Assembly: GCF_022458985.1 (NCBI RefSeq)
Contig: NC_061771.1
Location: forward strand, 19,665,501-19,729,500
Direction of reading: 5' to 3'
Source: Mugil cephalus
Lineage: Eukaryota > Chordata > Actinopteri > Mugiliformes > Mugilidae
Length of the DNA stretch: 64,000 bases
Position 1 is the stretch's first letter; each line of letters begins with the position of its first letter. The notes beneath the pieces are model-generated. The model had not been told where the DNA came from. It saw nothing but the letters and a program-made list of their open reading frames with translations, and did no database searches. Made by a program: the position numbers and the translations under genes. This document shows positions 1 to 52,062 of this stretch, one piece after another.

Positions 1-96
1 TGGATCGAGGGTTGCGTTTGTGAAGATCCGTTTCTGAACCCTGAGCTGATGCGAGCCAACCCCTGGGTGGAGAAGGGCAAGTGTGTGATCCTCTAA
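1..96 (+). CDS. gng13: G-protein gamma subunit 13, last coding exon (partial)
   Basis: The window opens in frame inside the last coding exon; 31 codons precede the TAA at 94-96. The peptide contains DPFLNPEL, NPWVEKGKC and a terminal CVIL. The DPFLNP(D/E)L...NPWVEKGKC block is the C-terminal signature of gamma-13, the G-gamma of taste, olfactory and retinal ON-bipolar signalling. The terminal CVIL is a CaaX box ending in Leu, which in this family predicts geranylgeranylation and membrane anchoring; human GNG13 ends CTIL. The upstream exon or exons lie outside the window. The neighbour chtf18 follows tail to tail, as GNG13 and CHTF18 are adjacent in human 16p13.3, which supports the identification. 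Which teleost paralogue this is cannot be decided here. Confidence 0.93.
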   Translation, partial: WIEGCVCEDPFLNPELMRANPWVEKGKCVIL

Positions 97-374
97 TGGT
101 CACACACTTGCACAAACACACACAAACACACACACAGACACAATCACGGATGCATATAAGCTAAAGAATCATGCACTCCCACACGGCCACGCTGCACTAA
201 CTCACACACCGTCTCTCACACGACCACACATTATTGCTACTTTCATGTTTATTTATTTGGAGACTCTTGAATGCTGTTACTTTATGTGAAGACCAATGTG
301 TGTGTGAGTGTACAGCAATTAGTAGCTTTCTAGAGGTTTGTTTTCATGGACTGCTGAGCAATGTTCAACACCTT

Positions 375-380
375 TTTATT
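375..380 (-). other. polyadenylation signal of chtf18
   Basis: TTTATT on the + strand, i.e. AATAAA on the minus strand, 150 bases beyond the chtf18 stop at 530. It lies to the left of the gng13 signal at 403-408, so the two convergent 3' UTRs probably overlap by several tens of bases. Confidence 0.5.
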
Positions 381-402
381 GGCTCTTTACACCGTCAATC
401 CA

Positions 403-408
403 AATAAA
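403..408 (+). other. polyadenylation signal of gng13
   Basis: AATAAA on the + strand about 305 bases after the gng13 stop codon. It is the first canonical signal downstream of the stop, so cleavage is expected near 420-430. Confidence 0.6.
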
Positions 409-529
409 GACTGTTTTGAATTTAACAGGGATGTGTCTCGACGTGGATGCTTTCACACAGCACGGGAGGAACAAGTACAGCAGCGGGGGCTGAGGCAGTC
501 ACGTGCGTGCGTGTGTGTGTGTCTGCGTG

Positions 530-16204
<15,675 letters not shown>

Positions 16205-16460
16205 TTCCCTTCGTGCATGTAAACGATACAATTAAACACGCGACTGACACTTAAATAAAAAAGGAGAGAAATAAAGCGTGTAATGCTGTTTTCATGAACG
16301 TTTCCTTCCCTTCTTTGGGAAGCCGCTCTAAAGTAGAAGAGAGTTCCCGGCAATTTTTTCTAGTGAAGTATTACTTCCGGGTCACGGGAGTCCTCTCTTC
16401 TGATTGGCTACTGACTTTTTTTTTCTCGTCTACGTTTGTTCTCGTTGTTTTTAAACCACA
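16205..16460 (-). promoter_or_regulatory. chtf18 5' flank / promoter region
   Basis: The 250 bases upstream of the chtf18 ATG lack an obvious TATA box. They hold an ETS-type site ACTTCCGG (16373-16380) and a GTTCCCGGC stretch (16343-16351) resembling E2F-type elements, fitting a replication gene. Motif reading only; the transcription start is not defined. Confidence 0.35.
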
Positions 16461-19380
16461 AGGTGTCAACATTATATGAGTTTGATGCAGTTTTAGTCTT
16501 GTAGTACGGGTACTTGTCTAATAAAATACTCTTGAATACTGTTTTTACTTAAGTAAAAACATTTTTTTTTTTTTTTTTACCATTAATGAAACATCTGTTG
16601 ATAATTTTGCAAAAATAATAATAATAACGTTCTGACAGAATAATCTAGACACAACTGACCAGAGGTTCTGCATGAGCATCTGGATAATTTTTAAGAAGCT
16701 CGTGGGTTTTAGGTTAAGACTCATTCGCCATGAATCATGTTTGGATCCGTCAACATGGAGCAGTTCTCTTAAATAAGGCAATGGATGGTGAAGGTGTTGC
16801 TTTTCCAAATCGTCCTCCACGATGCTGCCAGCTCTCTCTTTATATGAACTCATGCCATCCGTGGAGGTTAAAAAGATGTCCTAAAGGGGGCGCTGAAGCG
16901 ATGCATTGATAATTATTTGGAGTCAGCATTTTCTTTATTTTGCATTTGTCCATGCATGCGTAAATGATGCGATCAATAACAGAGGCACGTGAATATTGCC
17001 GACCGATCACTGAGATCGGTTCTAGGTCAGTTCTAACCTTTTTTAACCCTTCAGAACCGAGCGGATCTTCTGTATGTGGGTTTTGATTTACCATAACTCA
17101 AAATTCAAAGTGTTTCTGAACACAACTAACTTCGTCATCACCAACAAATTCCTGGTTTTGCGCCAAAGTCCATCCGTGGTGTTTGGTGGTGGGGGGCCTC
17201 TTGTATTAGGTGCAGCTCTCTGCTTCCCACGTGAGACTGCTACTACTCCAAATGTTTCTTTATACACGTCCATGTGTGCCTGTACGCATATCTGTATGTG
17301 AGTGAATGTGCGTGTGTGTGTTCACTTATGCGACATGTGTGTACACACGTGTATGTACAGGCATATGCGCGTGTTTAAGTAAAGCAGCTAGTTTGTGTGT
17401 CTGCATGTCCCTCAGAAAGTAGGTAGTTGAGCTCCTGCATGTAGCATTTCCTAAATATGAATCACCAGGGCCCAGAGTTGGGTCAAGGGCCCCCCAACAC
17501 CCCCCATTCACATCCGACATTTCACCCCATGGCTACTGAAATGTAATTCCCATCATGCACAGTGCAGGTAAATATTCACACTACAGAGCTAAATAAACTT
17601 TATCGTCACCCTGTACATAACATAATAAATATCTATTCAGACTAAGACTCTGCTTCAGCGACCTTTGTTTTTGTAATGACCTCACAGCAGCTCATGGATA
17701 AAGTCGATTTTGATTTTTCAAATGAGACCTTAAAAATTGAAATGACTAATTATTTTCTGAACGCCACCACCATCTGACAATTTCAACTAGGACGTACCCA
17801 AAGAAAAAAAAAACATAAAAAGTATATAATGTTTTGCCTTTAATCTTTGTTTCATTAAGTGTTGGAGACTTTTATATTTCACCCAATATAACACATCACT
17901 GTATATGTTAATCCAGTGTAACATGCACATACCCATATATGAAAACATAACCCATAAAGTAAATATTTAAAACATGTGTATTAAGCTGCTGTTAATAGAC
18001 ATTTTCCACACCTCTGTCCTGCTGAAATGTGCACATCAGGCAGCAGCAGCTACATTTGATGTTATTCTGTAATATATACTTCTGATGACACAAATGTCAA
18101 ATGTTTTTTTTTTTTTTTTTTTTTTAGATTTTTAAGTCACAAAAAGCTACTGACTTACCAGCGGCGTATAAACCTTATATTCAGACCTATACGGTGATAA
18201 TTAACTTTTCACTGATGTTTACTTAAACGCTTCTGGTGGGACGTTGAGCTATAACATAGTGTTGTGCTTGTGTGTGTGTGTGTGTGTGTGTGTGTGAGCG
18301 ACAGAGAGAGAGATAAATGATGATGAGTGTGACGTCAGGGTGTCTCCATCCATGCCACCATCTGCTCCTTGCAGCAGACAAACACTGGCCAGCAGTCTGC
18401 GTGTGACACTGAGTTAATTTCACATCAGGGAGCACGAAAGCAAACTCACTCATCTATCTCCGTCCCTTCCTCTTGGACTTCTCGTCCTCTCGTGTTGTAT
18501 GAAAAATGTGCAGGGTGCAATACCCAGATCGAATGCAGTCCACACGAGTTATGTTCATATCCAGTTGTGTAAAATTATACACCAATCAGCCGTAACATTA
18601 TGGCCACACATTGCCTTATATTGGCGTGGACTTGACGCATGGACTCCGACAAACCCCTGAACTGTGGTATCTGGCATCAAAATATTATCTATTAAGTCCC
18701 ATAAGTTGCGAGGTGGGGCCTCCATTGTTTGTCCAGCACATCCCATGGATGCTGGGTTGGACTGAGATCTTGTAAATCTGGAGACGTGGCCAATGAATCA
18801 TCGTTGATTCACTGCATTTACGGTCTGAACCACTTTTGATAGATACGTATCAGTACAACTCGGGAAACATGTCACAAGAGCTGCAGTTTTTGAAATGACT
18901 CAGCCATCTGACCCTTGGTAAAGTTGCTCCAACCGTTACACTTTTCCATTTGTTTTATTCTAAAGTTTCAGCTTTAGGGATAAAATCTTCCCTTGCTGGC
19001 TCACGTACCTACCTATCCTCCCCCTATCTACATGTAAACACATACTGTTTGTGCTATAGTTTAACACTTTAAAAGTATATTTTTGCAGTTTTCATCAAGT
19101 GTAGATGTGTGTCAGCATTTAAACACATACCTGGCAACAGTAAAAACAGAAGAAAAGATTTGGAACAAGTCAATGAAAAAGACAGGTAGATAAAAGATAG
19201 AAACCTTAATAAACTACGCTGTCATTTGTTTTCTCATATGTTTTCAATCATCTCTGTGTGTTTTTTCTTGCATTTTCTCATAAAGACACCTGTATTATTT
19301 CTTTGCAGCTGCGTACAATTTTAACCCTTGACACTAATATCCAGCTCCTCACTTTTTACCCACCTTGAAGGGAAGCATAG
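16461..19380. other. intergenic region between chtf18 and slc5a10
   Basis: No gene could be supported. It holds short A/T runs (16560-16579, 18105-18125), a TG microsatellite at 18269-18296, and a decayed Tc1-like fragment at 18577-18805. Open frames here are short and show no family signature. Confidence 0.6.
18577..18805 (+). mobile_element. Tc1-like fragment (second family)
   Basis: Begins ACACCAATCAGCCGTAACATTA, the inverted-repeat end of the family at 10840-11194. It continues into GTTGCGAGGTGGGGCCTCC and TTTGTCCAGCACATCCCA, which read like the antisense of a Tc1 transposase 3' region. The right end is missing. Confidence 0.55.
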
Positions 19381-19388
19381 CTTTTGCT

Positions 19389-19396
19389 TATAAAAA
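19389..19396 (+). promoter_or_regulatory. possible TATA box upstream of slc5a10
   Basis: TATAAAAA about 570 bases before the slc5a10 ATG. If used, a 5' UTR intron is likely, since TTCAG before GGCGTTTG near 19903 could be an acceptor. Weak evidence; no transcript data. Confidence 0.2.
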
Positions 19397-19968
19397 GCCA
19401 CAGGGATCACAACTTACAGACGACCTCCTCCCTGAGACCGGTCTCACACACTTTCACTGACCCTACTTAGCACTTACCAGAAGATGCTTGTGTGTTTAGA
19501 CGCTAATGATTATAAACTTGTCATCGCCAATGATTGACCATCTGTGTGTGTGTTTCTGATTGTGTGTGGGTGTCAGCGTGGACTCTGGTCCACATGAGCA
19601 TCTGCTCTACTCCACTGCTCAGCTACACCGTGCACTCCATTATCCCCTAGCACGATGTGTGTGTGTCAGCGCTGCAGGTGGCACATTAAGGTGATGTGTT
19701 TAATCATCAATGCAACTAAGGGACTGCCCTCTTCACACACGCATGTAACACCGTGCCTCGGGGGTGGTTTTGGTAACTTTTGGTTTGGACGACGGAGCCG
19801 GAGAGCGCATGTGTGTCGAATGGGAAGTGTAAATGTTCTGTGTTAGACAGCGTAGTTGTTAACGGTCGTTTCTGGGAATGTGACGTGTCCTTCTTTGTGT
19901 TCAGGGCGTTTGTAAAGATTGTGGGAGTCTGTGTGTGTGTGTGTGCGTGAGGCTTCAAAACACCGAGG

Positions 19969-42191
<22,223 letters not shown>

Positions 42192-42522
42192 GTGGAGGAT
42201 CAGATTTCACATCCCGCCTCATCCTCCCCGCTGAACTCTAGTCTCTCCGACATGAACTCCTGAGATCCTCAAGGCGTTGTGTTATTTCTCAAACTAAATC
42301 GTGTAGATGTAGCGTTGGAGCTTTTTAAAACCTCAATGTGAAAACCACAGATCACATGCTTAACCTCCAGGGCTGCAAACTAACCCGTAGACTTACATGC
42401 ATCTTGATCCACATCTGTTTCACGTTAGTGCATAATGACAGACAATAAGAGCACACAAACACACAACATCTATGTGTATAGCTTTTTGCAAGCAGACATT
42501 ACCCAAAGTGCTTTACAGGCAA

Positions 42523-42528
42523 AATAAA
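42523..42528 (+). other. candidate polyadenylation signal of slc5a10
   Basis: AATAAA 332 bases after the slc5a10 stop; another lies at about 42552. The first is the likelier 3' end. Confidence 0.4.
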
Positions 42529-42559
42529 CAACAAATAATTGAAGAATTAACGAATAAAA

Positions 42560-45360
42560 TACAATTCATAAAAACATAAATTGGGCAAGAAACCCAAAAC
42601 AAAAAGGGTAATGTGTTTTTTTTAAAAAAACACTGAGATTCAGTTTGGAGCTAAAAAGAAAAACCTCAGCAGCTGGAACATAAATTATAAGGCAGTTGCC
42701 AGTATTGAAAAGTGCTAGGTTATGAAAGGCTTTATAGACAAAAATAAAAAAATGAGTACGTGTCAAAAACCCTCCAGCGGAAGACATTCGGTCTGAAATC
42801 TAAAAAGAGATGTGGTAAATTAACCAGCCAAGTGACTTCTTTAAAAAATAAATAAATAAATAAATCCTCACATGAAATGTCACTTTTTAAATTATACAAT
42901 CGAGTATTTCACAGGAATTTCATTTGTGGTCATGTTTATCATTTTTCCACTTTTACACCACATGGGTTATTGTTTTTCTTTTTAAGTTTATGGGTTGTAA
43001 CAAGTTACCATGAAAATGCAAATGTTGGCTGACCTCTAAAAAAGGGCATTACAAGTCATCTTAACTTCAAAACTAAACATAGTCTGTGGTTTGGCTTAGT
43101 TATTTCTGTCTAGCGATTATACACTTACTGTTCATTATATAGTTATTATTATACAGTATGTAAGTGTGCTGTGCCAGGTTGTAATCACTGCTCTTGTGTT
43201 CTTTCATGCTATTTAACTTGTTTATTAATTGAAAATATGAATTTTTCCTCCCCAAACTCTCAAATTTTGTTTTATTGTAATGCAAATTTATAATAGATCA
43301 CAGATTTGTGTTTGATATTCATTACAAGTTTACAATTAATCAATTTTAGTTAGAAACTGGACATTGATTAATCTCATTGTTTAATATTTTGTTCATTATG
43401 AGTAATTTTATTATTCCTCAGAGGACTGATTGTTAAATGTAAAGAATCTCAGTCAAAAAAGGGAAAGCCTGGACAACGTGTCCATCGAATGTTTTTTTTT
43501 TTCCTCTCTCTTGAGATATTTAAAATAAACTGAAACATTTGTGCATCTGAGCTCAGATGTTGAGTATTTGCATCCAGAAAAAATAGTCTTTATTTTGTTG
43601 CCGTGCAATTTACTTACATGTACATAACACAAATAACGGAGGACGTTTAAGGGCAAAAACTACTTGGTAAAACAAAGCAATGCAACGTTACTTAAAATAT
43701 TTACAATACACGCTGATTCCAAGAGCTCAGATAAACTACAGTAACTCTAAGTCGGCAACAATGATTTTGGTTATAAATGATCATTTGTGATCGTCTTCCA
43801 TGTTACTTGTTAGTCTGCTGTTCTGTTCGATGTATTCAGGGAAAGAGGATGAAAGACAGAGAAACCAACAAAAAGCAGTGAGAGCCACCAATATTTTATA
43901 TTAGTACTGACATATGTATGATTGAGCCCCACAAAAACTTAGAAGTACTGATTTTGCATTTCACTCCCAACAGCCTGACTACATACGACTGGTAAGATCA
44001 TCTTTCTGCTCAGAGTTTAACTCTTAAAAGCTCATCACGACAGTGAGGACTGGTCTTGGTGAGTCCGATCGCAAGTGGCCAGTTTAAAGTAAAGGTCACA
44101 CTGAGGATGCATTTGAGAGATCACATTAGGAGGAGATCTGGGCGGCATTTGACCGCATTCCTTTGGTATTTTGGACACACTACTGGGACAGATTTGAAAC
44201 CGCCTACTCAACAACAAGGGGCTCTTGTGCAAGAGTTTTTCTACCATTTATGCAAGAAAAAAACACAACTATTATTATAAATGACAAGCTAAAAGTGAAA
44301 ATTTGTCACTTGTGGTGACTTTTAGAACCTAAAACGGTTATAAAAAAAAACGTAATTTTACATTTTCCACTATTATAAATAATAACATACGCAGGAAAAT
44401 GCATCGTAAGTTATGTCCGTTCTTGAGTAAGTTAGTTTTAGTTCATTGCAGTTATGATAAATGTAACGGTAGCTAAATAAAAGATGCTAATGCTAACAGC
44501 GGACGTTAAAAGGACGACGAGGACGACTAACGGCCGTAACTACGCCAAAACAACAACATCCACAAACTTATCTTAGTCAGACCTCCAGAAAATAACTTAA
44601 GGTATGACTTAAAAATACAGCTTAAATTAATATTAAGTTTCGGTGCTTGGACTCCATTTGTTTCTTCGTAGCATTTCCGATCCATTTACTTATTTTTTGT
44701 TAAATATATATATATCCGACAGCTTTTCAAATCTGTTGGTACAGCCAGTCGCACAACAGTTCTTCACATTTTAAAATTAATTTATTTTTACGAGTTACAC
44801 GATATTAATAAAGTCAATGGTTCAAACTAATGCCGCTAATCTCCATGTTCAACTGTCACTTTTCGTCACTCAGTGGCCGTAACCATGGAGACCTCAGCTA
44901 GCTGTGACGTCACGTACATACCCTGTGTAATCTGCGTGTCGAGAAGGTTTCTGAGATAATTAACACCGGGCCAGAGATAAATAAAAGAAAAATGAAAGAG
45001 CCTTGCTCTGAAATATGTATCATCTCCCCGAATCATGACGCGCACATGAAACAGAATGTCCTTGGTTCTGAGACAGCAGTGGTGATCAATGAGAAACAGC
45101 AACTGTTTAAATATTCTGCTGTGGCCTAAATTACGTCAGTGTTCGAGATCGGATCTTGGACACGTGTTACTTAAAGTTGGCTTCTTGCAAACAGATCGCC
45201 CAAGCCAGATGTTTAGTTAAAATGCAAGTTCTGAACGGGGCCAAAGCGACACACGTGTGAAAGAGTGATGAGAAGAACTGTAGCTGCTTTGGCAGCAGAT
45301 ACTATGACCACAGGACACTCTCAACCATAGCATGAAATAAGAAGGGGGACTTTAATCAAT
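42560..45360. other. intergenic region between convergent slc5a10 and grap
   Basis: AT-rich, with a poly-T run near 43490 and the second copy of the 40251-40640 repeat at 44580-44930. No exon-like block or family signature could be supported on either strand. Confidence 0.55.
44580..44930 (+). repeat. diverged dispersed repeat, copy 2
   Basis: Homologous to 40251-40640 in the same orientation. It shares AACTTAAGGTATGACTT, TTTTCAAATCTGTTGGTACA, CTCCATGTTC.....TGTCAC and AGCTGTGACGTCACG. Confidence 0.6.
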
Positions 45361-45382
45361 AATTCAAAGTTAAATTTAAGAT

Positions 45383-45388
45383 TTTATT
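45383..45388 (-). other. candidate polyadenylation signal of grap
   Basis: AATAAA on the minus strand about 200 bases past the grap stop at 45590. Confidence 0.45.
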
Positions 45389-45589
45389 TCTGAGCTCTTT
45401 AGCGTTATTTGAAAGGACAGGGGTGTAAGCAGGGGAATAACACGCAGCATGCACTCTGCTATTCACTCAGCGGTCAGTTCTCTCTTACTTTATTAAGCAC
45501 CTCAGTGACTGGGTAAGTAAGGTAAGACACTAAAGCCTGATTGATACGTGATTGAGACGGAGCCACAGCACTAAAGGTTTCATATGTCG

Positions 45590-48500
45590 TCAGCGATGAA
45601 GCGGTTGGACGTATTCTGGCGGGAAGACCCCGACCCGGCCCCGGCAGCGCCCCCTCCACCTCAGGGGGCCGGAGCAGTCCAGCAGGTCGATGATGTCCCC
45701 GCGCATGAAGTGGAGGTGAGCCGCTTGACGGGGGGCGTAGTCGCAGAGGGCATGAGCCAGACGAGGCTTCTGCACAGAAAAACCCAGATGACAGACATCA
45801 GACAGACAGGTGTGTAATTACCAGACTGTTTGCAGGTGACGAGTCAGGATTCGTCATACCTCCAAAACTGGTTCCGGCAGACGAGAGGAGGTTTCTCGCT
45901 CCGGGTGTGAGGGATGACAGTGGAGACGGGCTGAGGGGATCGACTCCTGCGAGCTGCTTTTGTAAGGGTTGGGGTAGGGGTTGCGTCCGGGATAAGGCAG
46001 CAGCTGAGGGGATGAGGGAGGATCTCTGAGGTAGACCACTTTCTCCACCCCGATGCTGTGAGTCCTGTAGAAGTCCACCAACCGGTTGAGGGAGCAAAAC
46101 GTCTCCTCCCAGATGCAGTACTGACCTCCCCCCTCCAGGACCCTAAAGTGCTCCACCCTGTCTCCATAGCTACAAAACGAGAGCGGTGGACAAAGAGTAC
46201 AATGGGTGAAGGCGGAAGGAAGAAAGACAGGTATGCGCACACCTTTACCATCCCAACACCTTCTGCTGCTGCTTCATTCCTCGGTTTGTTTCTTTGTGCA
46301 GAAATTCACTCAGTGCTCGTGCACATAGCTCCATCAGTGCAGGAAACCAGACCACAGCTCTCTGCATGTGTGGGTGTATCTCCAAAATCATCACCATGCT
46401 ATCAAATGTCAGCATGGGAACATTTTCAGTGTGATCAGGTCTGAGTAATTCACACTAGTAGTTAACTGCCTCAAGCAAAAACAGTTATGAGCGTACTAAG
46501 AGTTCACAGCTATGCTTGGTCATAATTAAGTTTAATCTCCATCGATTACCTAAACACGAAGCAAAGCAGAGGGTTCGTGAACCCAGACAGTTAAAGAACT
46601 TAACCCCATGTTGGAGCTAAAGAAAGTGAATGTGCCAAATTCAACTTCTGTCCAGATATTTCAGTCTGTACTGATTGAGAGATATTATTTAGAGTCATGG
46701 CTAAAACTGCTAAATGTAACTCTCTGCTTTTCTTTGTCATGAACCCTTGTAAACCACAGACCGACTGACAGACTGAAAACGGAATAATTAATCGCTGTTT
46801 GCAGCTGTACCAATACAGCTTTCAAAATACATGCCAGATTCATGTTTTTGCATCATAAATCACACGTGTACACAAGCAACACATTCATTTCTGCAACCTG
46901 TGAAAAAGAAAAAGACTTTTTTTTTGGTTTTGTTGTTTATTGGAAACATGACAGTATTATTATTATTGTTCAAAATATATGACAGTGCATATTGCGGTTT
47001 CCATTTTAATATCTAATCTTTTTGTGTGTGTGTCCTTGTGCTGTACTGTTTTGTTGGCAATGATTGCCAACCACAATATTGCACTGCTGTGAGGGAATCT
47101 GTTGAGCCGATGTGTAACTGTTAATTAAGTCCGTCCCTCCCTCTGACTTATAATGATAATCCCATAATTACCGTAAAAATAGGCCAAATGGACACTCTGG
47201 ATTGTCGTGTCCCAGTTCAATACAACACACTGATTACTTACCACATACTTAACACTTGCTGCATACTGGCAAAAATGGAAAAAATATTCTTCAAGACATA
47301 TTATTTTTTACAGGCTGCGGTTTCCTGAAGCTCTTTGATCACCGACATGTTTTTGCCTTTTGTAATGAGGAGCAGCTCCCATACTTTTTTTTTCTTTTTA
47401 ATTAATTACACCAAATACACTTGCAATTAAGTTTTTAAATATGAATAATATTTGTGTAGTATACGTTTGGCTTTTAAACATAACAGGCATAACATTACGA
47501 CCACCTTCCTAATAATGTGTAGGTCTCCCTTGTGCCTCCAAATCAGTTGTGACTCATCAGAGAACGGATGTGGGTCTTCTGAGGGTGTGATGTGGTGTCT
47601 GGGAACAGGATGTCGTTAGTGGGGGGGTTTCAGTCCATGAAGGGGCCTCTGTGGATCATCTCACAGATACTTGATCAGTTTGGGATCTAGTGAATTTAGA
47701 GGCCAACACCTTGTGCCAAGTTTTGTTTTGAGTTCCTCCTAAACCGTTTGTGTGTGTTTCTGTGTATCAGGCTGCTTTCTACTGGGGGTGGTTATGCCAA
47801 CAAGGAGTGTCATTGCTTTGGGGTGGGGGTGCTTGGTCAGGCCTAGGTTGGTGACACATGTCTAAGTAACAGACACATGAATACCAGGTACAAAATGTTC
47901 CCACCAGAACAAGATGGTTAATGTTGTTTACTTCTCCTGTCTGTGGTTTTAATGTTGTGGCTGATCGGTGTATGTTAATGTCAGTCATTTCTGTTATTTC
48001 TTCTTTCTTCTCTACTTCTCCATGTTTCTCCCCCCGTGAAAACTTAAACAGCTTTCTGGAGTTGGTAGAAACCTGATTTAATTAGCCGCTGCTGCTGTTA
48101 AACTCCAACTCTGAGCCTGTTCAGTCTCCTTGAACGCTGTCACCCTCTGCTGACCACTTTCAGCACTGCACTTAGCTGTTGTAACATCCGCGTTCGTAAA
48201 GCATGAAGTACGGTCTGACCTCCCAGACCGACAAGCAGACAGATGTTGTGCCTTCAAACAATAGCATGTGCGCGGACTGCGAACGCATGCCTGTGGCGTG
48301 TTGCATAACGTACCTGGATTCAGTTAAAGAGTGTGTTACGCAATGCCCCGATTATTGAACTCATTTAATTTACCCTCAGTGATTAAATGTGTCCCACGTC
48401 ACCGGATTGACCCAAATTACATCCCTCCACACACAGGCGCACACACACACAGACACACACAGGCGCACACACACACACGCACAAACACACACACACACAC

Positions 48501-49732
48501 ACAGTGGACTGTCTGTGCAGCTGTGATATTTTTAGGTCTCGTAGACCATATTTAAATAGTTGCCCTGACACACACACACACTTACAGACACGTGGATGCT
48601 GTAAGTCGCTTATAAACTCAGCCAGATGAAAAAAAACTAACCATGCACGTAATAGAATAAGGAGCTGCTGCATGCGTAGTTCATGCATGCATTTGTGATC
48701 GCGCTGTTTACTTTTATAATGATGTGGACCACTTCTTTTATAACTGTTTGGAGGAAATAGCTCGGTGTTTGGTCACAGAGAAACGGCCGATTTAGTACAT
48801 TCAAACATGACGAACAGTTTGAAACTTCCTAAAATGGAAACAGATTAAAGGGGAACATTAGTCAGTCCTGATCGTATCTGAACAGCCAGACGAATTTACA
48901 ATCCCAGAAATGTTTTGCAGTGGAAAGTTTATATATATATTTATATCCTAATAAGAATGAAGTCTGGCTTCGTCGAGCGTGTGTGGTGTGATTCACTGAC
49001 CTAACGGAGACAGAAAACTCCCCAGGGGCTGATTCACTCTCCCTCACCAGGAACCTTCCAGTGTCCTGCCAACGCAGGCGCTGCTCAGCCTCCAGTCTCG
49101 ATATCGACCCCGCGAACCACCTACGACGAAACACACGGGCCACGTGAAGCCTCTCGAGCTACGGCATTTAAAGTGAGTACCTTGTGAATAAAATATTGTG
49201 AGACCTGTGTAAATCGAGGTTTCCTAACATAGGAAAGAACCTAAAACGGGCTCAGAAATTGAGAATCTTGCACTTTTTTTTTTCAAATTTTTGCTTTTTA
49301 TCTTATTGAATACTAAAAAAAAAGCATGAAAACAAATCACTTTTTGAGGTTATAGGTTAAGAACTAACTAACCGATGTAAATCATCCAGCTGAAAGGACT
49401 GAATGCCATTTTTCTGTGCAAGACAATGTTTTTTACGAGTGCAGCAAAAGTGAAAAAACTCTGTATTTACGGATGAGGGAGGAGAGATATGTAGTTCTCG
49501 GGCACAAAGCCGCGCTTCCCCTGGATCTCTGCTGTGTACCAGCAAGAATCATCCTCCATTTCTGTCACCTACAACACACATGCACATGATATTTAAACAC
49601 ACAATCTTTTTTTTTTTTTTTTTTCTAACACACTAGTACCATTGACCTGCTTACCTTGATGATGTCTCCTTTGTCAAAGCTGATCTCGTCCGCTTCCGAC
49701 GCCGCGAAAGAGAAAAGAGCCACAGCCTCCAT
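45590..49732 (-). CDS. grap: GRB2-related adaptor protein (SH3-SH2-SH3)
   Basis: Cytoplasmic adaptor linking phosphotyrosine receptors to SOS/Ras-type effectors in lymphoid cells (family knowledge). Coding exons in order: 49732-49655, 49568-49471, 49120-49001, 46169-45860, 45769-45590. Total 786 nt, 261 aa, in frame. N-terminal SH3 about 1-57 (MEAVALFSFAASEADEISF, CWYTAEIQGKRGFVPENYI). SH2 about 60-148, with FLVRES at 82-87 and its phosphotyrosine-binding Arg, and GEFSVSV. C-terminal SH3 about 205-258 (ALCDYAP, HFMRGDIIDLL, GVFPPEYV). Human GRAP and GRB2 are 217 aa. The extra length is a Pro/Ser/Tyr-rich linker (about 149-204) encoded in exon 4, recalling a short version of the GADS linker. 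GRAP is preferred because slc5a10 and fam83g are adjacent, as in human 17p11.2. It is convergent with slc5a10. Confidence 0.9.
47479..47973 (+). mobile_element. Tc1-like internal-deletion derivative (second family)
   Basis: About 495 bp with both ends present: AACAGGCATAACATTACGAC at the left and TTTTAATGTTGTGGCTGATC at the right. It is the longest member of the family at 10840-11194. It lies in the grap intron between exons 49120-49001 and 46169-45860. Confidence 0.6.
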
Positions 49733-51873
<2,141 letters not shown>

Positions 51874-51879
51874 TTTATT
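51874..51879 (-). other. candidate polyadenylation signal of brat1
   Basis: AATAAA on the minus strand, 184 bases past the brat1 stop at 52063. Confidence 0.5.
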
Positions 51880-52062
51880 AAGCTGTGTTAGGGTCAATTT
51901 GTCATGTTATGTGGGCGTTTTGTCAACCTTTTTGACGCCCTCGCGGCCCAAATCTGACTTAAATTTAACATTCAGGGTAATGGATTCAGGGTTGGGTTAA
52001 GAGAACCCATTACATCAATGGAAAGTCCTACTAAAATTTGTGCGTGTGTGTGTGTGTGTGTG

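Noticed and set aside
16545-16853. 102-codon minus-strand frame upstream of chtf18
   Set aside because: It ends in a poly-Lys run from the A/T tract, has no family signature, no splice context and no nearby poly-A signal. It might be a decayed repeat, but I could not support this.
44035-44280. Open frames on both strands between slc5a10 and grap
   Set aside because: Short, no recognisable domain, and the + strand text looks like a degraded Tc1-type fragment rather than a gene.
48383-48688. Cys/Val-rich 101-codon minus-strand frame
   Set aside because: It is a translation of the CA microsatellite at about 48430-48505.
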